Assembly (NCBI GenBank): GCA_018645005.1
Contig: JABGPJ010000126.1
Location: 1-59,390, forward strand
Direction: 5' to 3'
Length of the DNA: 59,390 bases
Source: Deltaproteobacteria bacterium
GTDB taxonomy: Bacteria > SAR324 > XYD2-FULL-50-16
How positions within the stretch are numbered: the first letter of the stretch is position 1; each line of letters begins with the position of its first letter. Both the position numbers and the translations under genes were made by a program. The notes under the pieces were generated by a model. That model had not been told where the DNA came from. It worked only from the letters and a program-made list of their open reading frames with translations, and made no database searches. Below are positions 26,269 to 34,878 of this stretch, in pieces.

Positions 26269-26763
26269 ATGCTGAAGAGTAAAAATAAAATTAGATACAT
26301 GAAAGAGTTACTTCCGGAAGAACAGAAATGGTTGGCTCGGGCAGTAGTCAGAATTATGTTGTCGGATGAGATGGTCGATGATAAAGAGATGGTTTTTCTC
26401 AAAAAGCTCAGCCGGGTTTTTCATGACGAGGAGTCACAGGCAACGCTACATGAAATCGCCAATCTTATCAAAAACAAAGAACTGCCTGAGCTTGAAAAGC
26501 TGGATGTAGCCGATCCTCGACACATCATTTTTATGTTGAACATTCTGGTCTCCTCCATATTCGCCAATGAAAAAAAGATCGAAGAAGAGGTTAAGAACTA
26601 TTTTCTTGCCGGTTTGAAGCTAGGTATGACCTACGACATCCTGACTCTAAAACTTGCCTACCAGAAAGAACGATTCAGGATTAAAATGCTGCAGAGAGAG
26701 ATAGATGAAGATATCAAAAAGTTAATTGCAAGGCGAACCGAAGGCAGGGAAAAAAATAGATAA
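26269..26763 (+). CDS. TerB-like helical protein
   Basis: From ATG 26269 (GAGGGG just upstream) the protein has 164 residues and is all alpha-helical. LMLSDEMVDDKEMVFLKKL-type spacing (helix, acidic turn, helix), repeated at FANEKKIEEEVKNYF, is the pattern of TerB/tellurite-resistance-like domains, which bind a metal through acidic residues. A TTG at 26203 would give a longer form with no ribosome site. The stop codon overlaps the start of the DHH phosphoesterase by one base, so the two are translationally coupled. Exact function unknown. Confidence 0.65.
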   Translation: MLKSKNKIRYMKELLPEEQKWLARAVVRIMLSDEMVDDKEMVFLKKLSRVFHDEESQATLHEIANLIKNKELPELEKLDVADPRHIIFMLNILVSSIFANEKKIEEEVKNYFLAGLKLGMTYDILTLKLAYQKERFRIKMLQREIDEDIKKLIARRTEGREKNR

Positions 26764-27752
26764 TGGCTTCAATTATAAATCAAAAATTGGATGGGTTTTA
26801 TCAACAGTTTTTGGGTGAACACCATGTGGTGATTTTGATTAATGCAGACCCAGACGCTATTGGCAGCGCTATGGCTGTGAAACGGTTACTGTGGAGAAAA
26901 GCTGCAAGTATCACCATCGCTCATGTGAATACGATCAAGCGTCAAGATAATCTGGCAATGATCCGTAGGTTAAATATCAGGCTGGTACCTTTCTCAAAGA
27001 TTGAGATTGCAAGTTTTGACCGCATTGTAATGGTTGATTCCCAACCGGTTCATCACGAATTGTTTACTAGCATTCATCCCCATGTCATCATCGATCACCA
27101 TCCTCAGTCTGACATTGAAGCCACGTATATGGATATCCGACCTAACTACGGAGCAACGGCCAGCATTTTAACTGAGTACCTTAAAGCCGCAAAAATAAAA
27201 CCTTCTACCAAGCTTGCGACAGCTCTGTATTATGGAATTAAAACCGACACCAGTAATTTTGAACGACAAACGATCATAGAGGATGTCCGAGCATTTCAAT
27301 ACCTTTTCAAACAAGCCAATGTTCAACTGGCGAAAAAGATTGATCAGTCGGAAATGCGCCCGCGATACTTGAAACATTTTAAAAACGCGATTGAAAATAA
27401 GCGTTTTAAAAAAGGTTGGATGTTTTCACACTTGGGGAAAGTCGGTAGCCCTGACGTTTGTGTCATGGTGGCCGACTTCTTCATGCGGGTCGATGATGTC
27501 AATTGGACTGTGGTCTCGGGTATTCACGGCAATAAGTTCATCGTGATATTCAGAAGTGATGGATTACGCCGGAATGCTGGGAAGATAGCTTGTGATAGCC
27601 TGGGGCAGTTTGGTTCGGCAGGGGGACACAGGAATATGGCGCGAGCGGAGATCTCATTAAGCGATCTAAAGGATCAAGTCAATCCAGAGAATGAAAAAAA
27701 GGTTCTAAACTGGATTATTTCCCGCATCAGTCAAAGGAGAGGCGGTCGTTGA
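26763..27752 (+). CDS. DHH-DHHA1 family phosphoesterase
   Basis: The 329-residue protein has the DHH-domain metal motifs NADPDAIGSA (about 28), VMVDSQP, IIDHHPQ (about 108) and YYGIKTDT (about 154), plus the DHHA1 substrate motif GSAGGHRNMA. Relatives of this size include NrnA (nanoRNase/pAp phosphatase) and cyclic-dinucleotide phosphodiesterases; the layout here matches either. It overlaps the TerB-like gene by one base and converges on etfA. The substrate is not decidable by eye. Confidence 0.85.
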   Translation: MASIINQKLDGFYQQFLGEHHVVILINADPDAIGSAMAVKRLLWRKAASITIAHVNTIKRQDNLAMIRRLNIRLVPFSKIEIASFDRIVMVDSQPVHHELFTSIHPHVIIDHHPQSDIEATYMDIRPNYGATASILTEYLKAAKIKPSTKLATALYYGIKTDTSNFERQTIIEDVRAFQYLFKQANVQLAKKIDQSEMRPRYLKHFKNAIENKRFKKGWMFSHLGKVGSPDVCVMVADFFMRVDDVNWTVVSGIHGNKFIVIFRSDGLRRNAGKIACDSLGQFGSAGGHRNMARAEISLSDLKDQVNPENEKKVLNWIISRISQRRGGR

Positions 27753-27762
27753 AATCGCGCTG

Positions 27763-28764
27763 TCAGCCTCTAATCCTGACTTTCAACTCTTTAATCATGG
27801 CCGTGCACACTTGATTCGCATCTGCGACAATGGCAATGTCAGCCATAGCCATCATCGGCGCATTGGGATTTTTGTTGACGGCAATAATGAATTCAGCGTT
27901 GTTAATAGCGGCGGTATGTTGAATGGCGCCGCTGATGCCAAAAGCAAACAAAACCTTCGGTTTTATGTGTTTCCCTGCCTGGCCAATCAACGCGTCTGCT
28001 TCGATCCAGTTGGCATAAACAACCGGTCTGGTTGCTCCAATCTCAGCATTCATCAACTCCCCCAGTTCAGTCAGCTTTTTAAACTTTTTCTTGCTTCCCA
28101 TTCCACGACCACCGCAAATAACCACCTTGGCCTCTTCGATACGTTGACTACGCTGGGGACTGCGCTCTGAGAAAATCAAGTGTACGCGTTCCTTCGGTAA
28201 ATCTGCAGGCATGGGTATTCTGACAATTTCTCCGGTTCTTTCGTAGTTGTGGGGAATTTCTTGAAACGTCCCGGGACGAACAGTTGCCATTTGGGGCTTG
28301 CACTCCGGAGTGATAATTTGCGCCAGAATGTTTCCGCCAAAGGAGGGGGCAGTTTGAACCAACAGTCCTTCATCATTGATATCAAGATCAACACAGTCTG
28401 CGCTCAGGCCAGTTTTCAGCCGTTTGGCGATACGAGGCGCAAACTCGCGTCCAAAATTTGTGGCGCCCACCAGAATGATTTCCGGCCGCTGTTTTCCAAT
28501 CAACCGAATCATTAGGTTGACATATGTTTCAATCTTGTAGTTTTTTAAGTCCGGATGGTCGATAACCAGCACACGATCAGCACCGTGAGCGATATATTCA
28601 TTGACCCATTCATCCACCTGATCTCCAAAAACAACCGCACAAACCTTTGCCTGCAGCATTTTTGCCAGTTCGGTGGCTCGGGACAGCAGTTGCAAGGTCA
28701 CACGGTTTTGAAAATAGTTGCGATAGTCTCCAAAAACCCAGATTTCTTTTATTGAATCTTTCAT
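27763..28764 (-). CDS. etfA: Electron transfer flavoprotein, alpha subunit
   Basis: The 333-residue subunit has an N-terminal adenosine-fold domain and the C-terminal FAD domain. The FAD-domain signature runs through GQAGKHIKPK, FGISGAIQH and NKNPNAPMMAMADI. Usual ETF-alpha has a G-x-x-x-V-D-x-G-W stretch; here it is VVYANWIEADALIGQ, a moderate variant. It accepts electrons from the ACAD and passes them to an ETF:quinone oxidoreductase that is not in this window. It overlaps etfB by 4 bp. Confidence 0.92.
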   Translation of the reverse strand: MKDSIKEIWVFGDYRNYFQNRVTLQLLSRATELAKMLQAKVCAVVFGDQVDEWVNEYIAHGADRVLVIDHPDLKNYKIETYVNLMIRLIGKQRPEIILVGATNFGREFAPRIAKRLKTGLSADCVDLDINDEGLLVQTAPSFGGNILAQIITPECKPQMATVRPGTFQEIPHNYERTGEIVRIPMPADLPKERVHLIFSERSPQRSQRIEEAKVVICGGRGMGSKKKFKKLTELGELMNAEIGATRPVVYANWIEADALIGQAGKHIKPKVLFAFGISGAIQHTAAINNAEFIIAVNKNPNAPMMAMADIAIVADANQVCTAMIKELKVRIRG

Positions 28765-29600
28765 TGGCTTTCTTGATAGTCTTTGATATCTTTACCTATG
28801 GCCCCGCCGATTTTATCGTCGAATTGATCAAACAGTTGTTGTACGATTTTTCGGGCAGATCCTTTCATAATGATGTTGTCTTTTTCTGCCGTGGGAGAAA
28901 ACACATTGATAATTTTAGTGGGGGAGCCTTTGGCTCCGGTCAATTCCGGATCCAGATCCAGATCTTCGAGGGATAGTCGGCTGATATCCTTATCAGTGAA
29001 GGCATCCTGAAGTCCTGCTAAAGGAACATACCGTGGAGCCTGGCGTTGGGTAGTGATAGTGACGAGACCGGGCAACTCCATTTCCAGGGTCTCAATGAAA
29101 TTGTCAGACAATCTTTGCAGACGCAGCAACCGGCCATCCAGTTCCAACCGATCGACATAAGTAACACCGGGTATATCCAGTTCTTCGATCATCTGAGGAC
29201 CCACCTGGGCGGTTTCGCTGTCACTTGTATGACATCCGCAGAGAATCAGGTCGAAATCGGCACATGCCGTTTGAACTGCTCTTGACAGAACCAGTGACGT
29301 TGCAAGTGTATCCGCACCCGCCATTTTGGGATCGCTTACCAGAATGCCCCGATCGGCACCCATGGCAAAAGCCTCGCGCAATACCTCTTCTGCAATATCC
29401 GATCCCATGGTGATCGCTGTAATTTCAGCTCCATATGTGTTCTTGAGTATCAATGCAGCTTCGAGGGCATAGCGGCAGGCGGGATTGATCATTCCATCGG
29501 CCAGATTCCGTTTCAGTGTGCCGGTACGAGGATCCCAGGGTAGTTCTGATACCATGGGAACCTGCTTGATACAAGTAACCAGTTTCAACATTTTCATCAT
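28761..29600 (-). CDS. etfB: Electron transfer flavoprotein, beta subunit
   Basis: The 279-residue beta subunit carries the family pattern CIKQVPMVSE at the N-terminus, NPACRYALEAAL, and DLILCGCHTSDSETAQVGPQM in the adenine-binding region. Together with etfA it forms the FAD-binding heterodimer. The ATG lies within the ACAD stop (ATGA overlap), which shows a coupled ACAD-etfB-etfA operon. Confidence 0.93.
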   Translation of the reverse strand: MMKMLKLVTCIKQVPMVSELPWDPRTGTLKRNLADGMINPACRYALEAALILKNTYGAEITAITMGSDIAEEVLREAFAMGADRGILVSDPKMAGADTLATSLVLSRAVQTACADFDLILCGCHTSDSETAQVGPQMIEELDIPGVTYVDRLELDGRLLRLQRLSDNFIETLEMELPGLVTITTQRQAPRYVPLAGLQDAFTDKDISRLSLEDLDLDPELTGAKGSPTKIINVFSPTAEKDNIIMKGSARKIVQQLFDQFDDKIGGAIGKDIKDYQESQ

Positions 29601-30745
29601 GTGTGTTGGGAGAGAACAGCACGTGAAATAACAAGTCGTTGCACTTCGCTTGTTCCTTCGTAAATTTCAGTGACCTTCGCATCGCGGAAATAGCGTTCAA
29701 CATCGTACTCTTTGCTGTATCCGTAGCCGCCATGGATCTGCATCGCCAGATTGGTTGTCCGATTGGCAACGCTGCTGCAATAGAGTTTCGCCATGGCGGC
29801 TTCGGTGCCAAAGGGTTTGTTTTCATCTTTTAGTGCGCAGGCCCGATAGAGTAACAGTCGGCCCGCATCGATTTCAGTCGCCATATCCGCAAGATAGTTT
29901 TGGATCGTCTGAAAGGAGGAAATAGGTTTTTTAAATTGCTGACGTTCCTTAGAGTATTTAATAGCAGCTTCAAATGCACCTTGAGCAATCCCCAGTGCTT
30001 GGGCAGCAATTCCAATTCGACCCGAATCCAATGCGGTCAGTGCGATCTTGATGCCGCTACCCGGTTGACCGAGACAGTTGTCGAAAGGAACCTTGCAATC
30101 TTCCAGAAACAATGAAGAGACGGGATTGGCGCGCATGCCACACAAATCTTCGATTTCGCCGACTGAGAAACCGGCCATCTCTTTTTCCACAATAAATACA
30201 TTGGTGAATGGCTTGCCTGCTCCGGTTGTCATTGTGGCAAATATAAGAGCATAACCGCATATCCCCCCATTGGTCACAAAAATCTTTGTGCCATTGATGA
30301 TGTAGCCGTCCTCAACTTCAACTGCATTCGTCTCAACACCACTCGCATCAGATCCCGCGTTGGCTTCGGTCAGGCAAAAAGCACCGATACGCTCACCACT
30401 TGCCATGGGTGGAAGAAAACATTCCTTTTGTTTTTCAGTTCCAAAGCTCTTAATTGGCTGTGCACCCACACTGTTGTGGACCGTCACGCAAAGCCCGATG
30501 GAGGCACAGACTTTTGACAGTTCCTCAATGGTGATGGCGTAACTGATACTATCGACCTCTGCGCCACCGTATTTACGGGGTATCTGTAGTCCAAAATAAT
30601 TAAGCACACGCATTTTTTCAATGACTTGCCATGGGAAGCGGGCATCACGATCGATTTCGTGAGCAATTGGCCCGAGCTCCGCTTCTGAAAAATCACGAAC
30701 AGTTTTACGGACGAGCTTGTGTTTCATGCATGGATTGAAATCCAA
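29597..30745 (-). CDS. Acyl-CoA dehydrogenase
   Basis: The 382-residue flavoenzyme is of short/medium-chain type: CLTEANAGSDASG and FVTNGG in the beta-domain, QTIQNYLADM, and the catalytic-Glu motif IYEGTSEVQR near 365. I take TTG 30745 as the start: the resulting MDF...VRKTVRDF opening aligns with the usual ACAD N-terminus, and GGAG lies upstream; ATG 30727 would remove it. It introduces the 2,3-double bond and passes electrons to the ETF encoded next. A CAATCTGTTA motif lies 27 bp upstream. Confidence 0.92.
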   Translation of the reverse strand: MDFNPCMKHKLVRKTVRDFSEAELGPIAHEIDRDARFPWQVIEKMRVLNYFGLQIPRKYGGAEVDSISYAITIEELSKVCASIGLCVTVHNSVGAQPIKSFGTEKQKECFLPPMASGERIGAFCLTEANAGSDASGVETNAVEVEDGYIINGTKIFVTNGGICGYALIFATMTTGAGKPFTNVFIVEKEMAGFSVGEIEDLCGMRANPVSSLFLEDCKVPFDNCLGQPGSGIKIALTALDSGRIGIAAQALGIAQGAFEAAIKYSKERQQFKKPISSFQTIQNYLADMATEIDAGRLLLYRACALKDENKPFGTEAAMAKLYCSSVANRTTNLAMQIHGGYGYSKEYDVERYFRDAKVTEIYEGTSEVQRLVISRAVLSQHT

Positions 30746-30771
30746 AACAACGCTCCATTCGAAATGATGTA

Positions 30772-30843
30772 CAATCTGTTAGACCCAATTGGGCATAACG
30801 GGAACAATGAAATATATCTGCTTACCGTGAACCCGGTAAACAG
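30772..30843 (-). promoter_or_regulatory. Operator-like motifs upstream of the ACAD-ETF operon
   Basis: CAATCTGTTA (30772-30781) is identical to the core of the kor palindrome. It is followed by the perfect palindrome CCCAATTGGG (30784-30793), then a hairpin TTACCG/CGGTAA (30822-30839) extended by outer CTG/CAG. The block lies 27-98 bp upstream of the ACAD start. No promoter boxes can be assigned firmly. Confidence 0.4.
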
Positions 30844-30980
30844 ATTGAGAAGCAGGGACGAATGCTCTGTCTCTAGATAATTTCAGAACTAGTATAAAAA
30901 GAAAATGCGATATATCTTGAATTGTTGATCAAGTGCAGCGATATGAGCATGAATAATGGCTGTGAGAGACACCATTTCAA

Positions 30981-31310
30981 TTAATAACTGGCTTTTTGCA
31001 GATCCTTGTACCAGCGAATGGCATGATTGAAGATACCGGAGGGACAGATTTTCTCGACCTGCGAGTTACGAGGGGAAGGAACCAAACGATAGTTTGCGCC
31101 GTCGTTCTGTACAATGGCAACGTAATTTGTCTTGTGAAATAACCGACAGGCGAAATCCCATTTTCTCACCCCTCTTCTAGTTCCTTCTATGAGCACTTTC
31201 TGGCCATTTTTCAACAAGTAATCGATCTCGTCTTGCGTTGATGCAGAAAGACTGGAAAACGAACCCGCAATGAGAAGGATTGCGAGAATTGAGATGATCA
31301 TTTTTTTCAT
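30981..31310 (-). CDS. Small secreted protein, unknown function
   Basis: From ATG 31310, behind AAAGG, the protein has 109 residues with a typical signal peptide (MKKMIISILAILLIAG, then SFSSLSAS). The mature part is basic and contains two cysteines (FACRLF and EKICPS) that may form a disulfide. I recognise no family. Family B copy 5 is inserted 37 bp upstream of its start codon. Confidence 0.6.
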   Translation of the reverse strand: MKKMIISILAILLIAGSFSSLSASTQDEIDYLLKNGQKVLIEGTRRGVRKWDFACRLFHKTNYVAIVQNDGANYRLVPSPRNSQVEKICPSGIFNHAIRWYKDLQKASY

Positions 31311-31347
31311 AATTACCTTTAATAAAATTGAGTCAGCCACAATAATT

Positions 31348-31583
31348 CAGCAATGTCCGGTTTGGTTTTTGAAAAAAGCTGAATGATGGAACCTGGATCG
31401 AGCTTATAAGGATTTATTTGATTTTCTTAGTTTAGCGTAGCGAAAATAAGCCATGTTTGAGCGAGGCAGGCGAGTTTGGCGGTTTTTCGTGAAGCAAGCT
31501 TAGAAAATCTTTAAATCCTTATGCGCAGGAACTGGTTTTACCATTCAGCTTTTGCTTAGCAAAAACCTAATCGGACATTGCTG
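31348..31583. mobile_element. Hairpin MITE family B, copy 5 (236 bp) with perfect 9-bp target duplication
   Basis: The ends are CAGCAATGTCCGGTTTGG and CCTAATCGGACATTGCTG, in the reverse orientation relative to copies 1 and 4. ACAATAATT is repeated exactly at 31339-31347 and 31584-31592. It contains the inner palindrome bounded by CTTAT at both ends that copy 2 has lost. No ORF. Confidence 0.9.
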
Positions 31584-31614
31584 ACAATAATTGTATTAAT
31601 GATAAAAAATGGGA

Positions 31615-32076
31615 TCAAAGCATATCAAGATCGGAGAATTTATCCCCGGAGCCTTTCTTTTTCTGATCCGGGCCGGAGTTACCAACCGTTTGAGCCAGTA
31701 GTTTTAATACCATATCTTCGCACGCTTTATAACTCATCTCTTTTATTTTTACACGCCCGATCTTTAGTCTCAGCGTCAGCTTTTCCAGCATATTTATTTC
31801 CTCATCACTGAGATGCTGATCTGCCTTTGCCATGGTCGCGACCGCCAGTAAAAACACCTTTTTTGCCTTTGGGGAGGAGAGTTTATCTGCCAGTATTTCT
31901 ACATCCTCGTTAGCGGTAGACTGAAGTTTTTTGGACTCTCCAGAGGAAAGTCTGGCGGTTTGAGCCAATTTATTTAAAAAAAGTGTTTCCTGTTCTGCGA
32001 CATCTGAATCGATACTTGACATTTGTGCTGCAGCCTTGAAAATGAGGAACATGTCCGAGCGGGTGACCTCTTTCAT
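31615..32076 (-). CDS. TerB-like helical protein (second copy type)
   Basis: From ATG 32076, with GGAG five bases upstream, the protein has 153 residues of regular helices. Paired acidic turns MSSIDSDVAEQETLFLNKL and MAKADQHLSDEEINMLEKL match the TerB-type metal-binding pattern and resemble the gene at 26269, although overall identity is low. The C-terminal 20 residues are polar and disordered. It could act in a stress response, but nothing in the neighbourhood tests that. Confidence 0.65.
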   Translation of the reverse strand: MKEVTRSDMFLIFKAAAQMSSIDSDVAEQETLFLNKLAQTARLSSGESKKLQSTANEDVEILADKLSSPKAKKVFLLAVATMAKADQHLSDEEINMLEKLTLRLKIGRVKIKEMSYKACEDMVLKLLAQTVGNSGPDQKKKGSGDKFSDLDML

Positions 32077-32501
32077 ATTTTCTCCGGAGACCGAGGCAAG
32101 CGTTATTATTAGTTGTCGGCTCAATTCATGTTAAAAGCAGTTATTTTTGTATACCATGCGCTAATCGGTAAGACAACAGTAGAAGTGTGACACATTTTGA
32201 GTTGATATATGACCTTAAAAATATTAAACTTCTGATGATGGCCCGGAAAATGAATAGCATATCGCCATCGAGCCCGTTTGGGTATCTGCTTTTTCAAAGT
32301 GCAAAACTCACAAAATGCTTACTCGGGTTCGATCCAGTTACTAATAAAGATTTCTTTCGGCTGCACCTGACTTGAAGATGATTAACATTTCCATTATAGT
32401 CGATCAAGGGATTGTCAAAAAGTCCATTTCGGAAAATTCACTGCTCTTACCGGTTCAGGAAATCTCCTGCCGGAAATCAATTTTGGAAGATGGAAACCAT
32501 C
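32077..32501. other. Non-coding gap between divergent small genes
   Basis: A 425-bp AT-rich interval between the TerB-like gene and the small secreted protein gene. I see no repeat, RNA or clear promoter. Short open frames here have no ribosome site. Confidence 0.4.
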
Positions 32502-32795
32502 ATGAAAAAACCGGCCTTCATATGTCTTGTCTCTCTTCTTTTTTTCCTGACTTCGACCGGATACGCAATAGACTTTATCTGGAAAGATGATAACGGGGTT
32601 CGGATTTATGATTGTGGTGGCTTCGCTGTTGGGGGCCGGGCAAAAATCAAGGATCTGGGTGATGGGACTTTTCGGGCGCAGGGTGTTAGAATCAATCGCT
32701 TTATCAGAGCAAAATCGATTTATCACGCTGCTCAGATAGTCTGTGGAGAAAAACCCGAATTCGAACCGGCACCTCAGCAAAAACCGGAAGGATAA
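32502..32795 (+). CDS. Small secreted protein, unknown function
   Basis: From ATG 32502 the protein has 97 residues. The signal peptide (MKKPAFICLVSLLFFLTSTG, cleaved after YA) precedes a mature domain of about 70 residues with two cysteines (YDCGG and QIVCGE), probably a disulfide. The C-terminus is Pro/Gln rich. The longer frame from 32412 would bury the signal peptide. It converges on the fatty-acyl-AMP ligase gene. No family recognised. Confidence 0.55.
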   Translation: MKKPAFICLVSLLFFLTSTGYAIDFIWKDDNGVRIYDCGGFAVGGRAKIKDLGDGTFRAQGVRINRFIRAKSIYHAAQIVCGEKPEFEPAPQQKPEG

Positions 32796-32804
32796 ACCCT
32801 ATAA

Positions 32805-34868
32805 CTATATAGGTACCATACCAGACCATAGTTGTTCATCCAACCAATCTATTAATTCGTCCAGTGTGGTCCTCTCATTGATCCAATCCGTCAACTCCTG
32901 ATCAGACAGAGGATAGATCTCCTGAAGTGTTTCAACAAAACGCTGAATTCTCTCCTTATTACCGCTGAGCTGATAAAGAGTTCCATTCAAGTCAGGTTTT
33001 ACTCCGACAATTTGTCGAAACAGTTTGACAACCAATTCCCCTGTTTCTGTTGTTTCAATATCGTATTCCGGCAGGTCTGGAACTCTGCAGATTAAACCTT
33101 TGACCTCTGGTTTAATCAATTGAGCCCTGTTTTCCCTGTGTTTTAGTTTTCCACTTGACGTTTTAGACAGGGATCCTGGTTTCAGGTAGAGCCTCACATC
33201 AGGATATATCTGCAGCTGCTTTCCTAACTCGGAGACAATTCTGTTATCGATGGCCGGAATGACATACTTATATAACATCTCCTGATCCGGCAGCAATCCT
33301 CCCTCAATTTCCATGGCCAGGGTTAGCTTGTCGTTCCCGGATCCTGATGCATCGGCAAACGCCATGACACATTCAGGCCGGATTTCCTTTCCTAGAGGAA
33401 TGGCATATTCGATATCCTGGGGGTAGTAGTTTTTTCCACGGATAATAATGATATCTTTTTTACGTCCAACGAAATAAAGATTGCCTTCCCAAATCAGTCC
33501 AAGATCACCGGTGGCTAAAAAAGGATTTTGTTTTCCCTGGATTCGTTGTCGAAAGGTCTCTTCTGTGGCTTCAATGTTGTCGAAATATCCTTCACAAACG
33601 CTGGGCCCGCTGAGCAGGATTTCTCCCACGGAACCTTCCGGCAAGGAGGTGTTCTCCGGGCCTTTAATAACAATCTCGTGTCCGTGCATGGCTGGACCCA
33701 GATTAACCAGAAACTTTTTCTGATCCAGGGGTGCTGTCTCATCAATTAGTTTAAAGTGACCTTTCGACTCCAGTTTTTGACGGTGGACACAGATGGCATT
33801 GAGATGGCTGGATTCTGTGAACATGATCACCGTTTCTGCCATGCCGAAGCCCGGCCGTATGGCTGTCTGGCTCAGACCGCAGTCGGAAAAATATTCATTG
33901 AATCGTTTTACAGATCCAAAATGAACCGGTTCCGCGCCATATACAGAAGATATCAGACATGAGAGGTCGAGATGCTGTTTTTCTTGTGTCGGGATTTTCC
34001 TGATGCAGAGGTCATAACCAAACGGTGGGGCATAACTGTATGCACAGCGGTATTTGGAGATTGATTGCAGCCAGCGTAAAGGTTTAACCATAAAATGAGC
34101 CGGAGTCATCAGAATGACAAATCCGCCATTGACCATGGCACCCAGCAGACCTGCTGCCAGCCCAAAATCGTGAAATAACGGCAGCCATAAACTGGTACCT
34201 TTGCCTTCTTCCCAGTCTCCGAATATGCCTGCCTGTTCCATATTGGCCAGCACATTTCGGTGGCTTATCATGACACCTTTTGGCGTTCCCGTACTGCCGG
34301 ACGTGTATTGCAGGTAAGCGATATCCTGTTTTTGAATATCCGGTGGGTCAAAACCACTCTGTTGAGATTGCAGCAGTTCAGTCGCAGAAATAACGGTGAT
34401 AGGTGCAAAGACCTCTTGAAGTTCTTCCGGGCATCTATGTTTGATAAATTCGACAATGGCGGGTGAGGCGATCAGCAATTTCGGCCGGGCAGAATGGATT
34501 GTCGGCAAAAATGTCTTGAGGTAGGCCTGTAACTGTTGCGGTTGAGGCACTGCTACGACGCCGGCGTAGAAACAACCATAAAGAATTTGAACAAATTCAA
34601 GACCATTGGGCAGCATGATCATGGCGCGATCACCTTTGGTCAACCCCTGACTTTGAAGCCAGCCTGCAACGCGTTCGGCTGATTGGTCAAGCTCACTGTA
34701 GGTTGATGATCTCTCGACATTTTCACCATCCTCCAAAAAAGTAACATAGAGGCGGTCCGGATGGAGCCTGGCCCTTTTCCGGGCAAGTTCACACAGGGTT
34801 AAGTCCGGATGGAATAATCCTGCCGGTGCACCTGTATGAGCAGTCAGGGAGTGATTTTGGTTGTTCAT
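32805..34868 (-). CDS. Fatty acyl-AMP ligase (FAAL) with degenerate carrier-like C-terminus
   Basis: The 687-residue FAAL shows the family set YTSGSTGTPKGVMISH, WLPLFHDFGLAAG, SVYGAEPV, RPGFGMAETV, and A10 LSKTSSGKLKHR with its lysine intact. FAALs activate fatty acids as acyl-AMP for transfer to an acyl carrier protein. Residues about 605-687 resemble an ACP/PCP domain, but the pantetheine serine motif (GGDSL) is replaced by LSGNKER, so the domain cannot be phosphopantetheinylated. No PKS/NRPS or separate ACP lies in the window. gloA is 10 bp upstream in the same operon. Confidence 0.87.
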   Translation of the reverse strand: MNNQNHSLTAHTGAPAGLFHPDLTLCELARKRARLHPDRLYVTFLEDGENVERSSTYSELDQSAERVAGWLQSQGLTKGDRAMIMLPNGLEFVQILYGCFYAGVVAVPQPQQLQAYLKTFLPTIHSARPKLLIASPAIVEFIKHRCPEELQEVFAPITVISATELLQSQQSGFDPPDIQKQDIAYLQYTSGSTGTPKGVMISHRNVLANMEQAGIFGDWEEGKGTSLWLPLFHDFGLAAGLLGAMVNGGFVILMTPAHFMVKPLRWLQSISKYRCAYSYAPPFGYDLCIRKIPTQEKQHLDLSCLISSVYGAEPVHFGSVKRFNEYFSDCGLSQTAIRPGFGMAETVIMFTESSHLNAICVHRQKLESKGHFKLIDETAPLDQKKFLVNLGPAMHGHEIVIKGPENTSLPEGSVGEILLSGPSVCEGYFDNIEATEETFRQRIQGKQNPFLATGDLGLIWEGNLYFVGRKKDIIIIRGKNYYPQDIEYAIPLGKEIRPECVMAFADASGSGNDKLTLAMEIEGGLLPDQEMLYKYVIPAIDNRIVSELGKQLQIYPDVRLYLKPGSLSKTSSGKLKHRENRAQLIKPEVKGLICRVPDLPEYDIETTETGELVVKLFRQIVGVKPDLNGTLYQLSGNKERIQRFVETLQEIYPLSDQELTDWINERTTLDELIDWLDEQLWSGMVPI

Positions 34869-34878
34869 CAGCTTCTGC

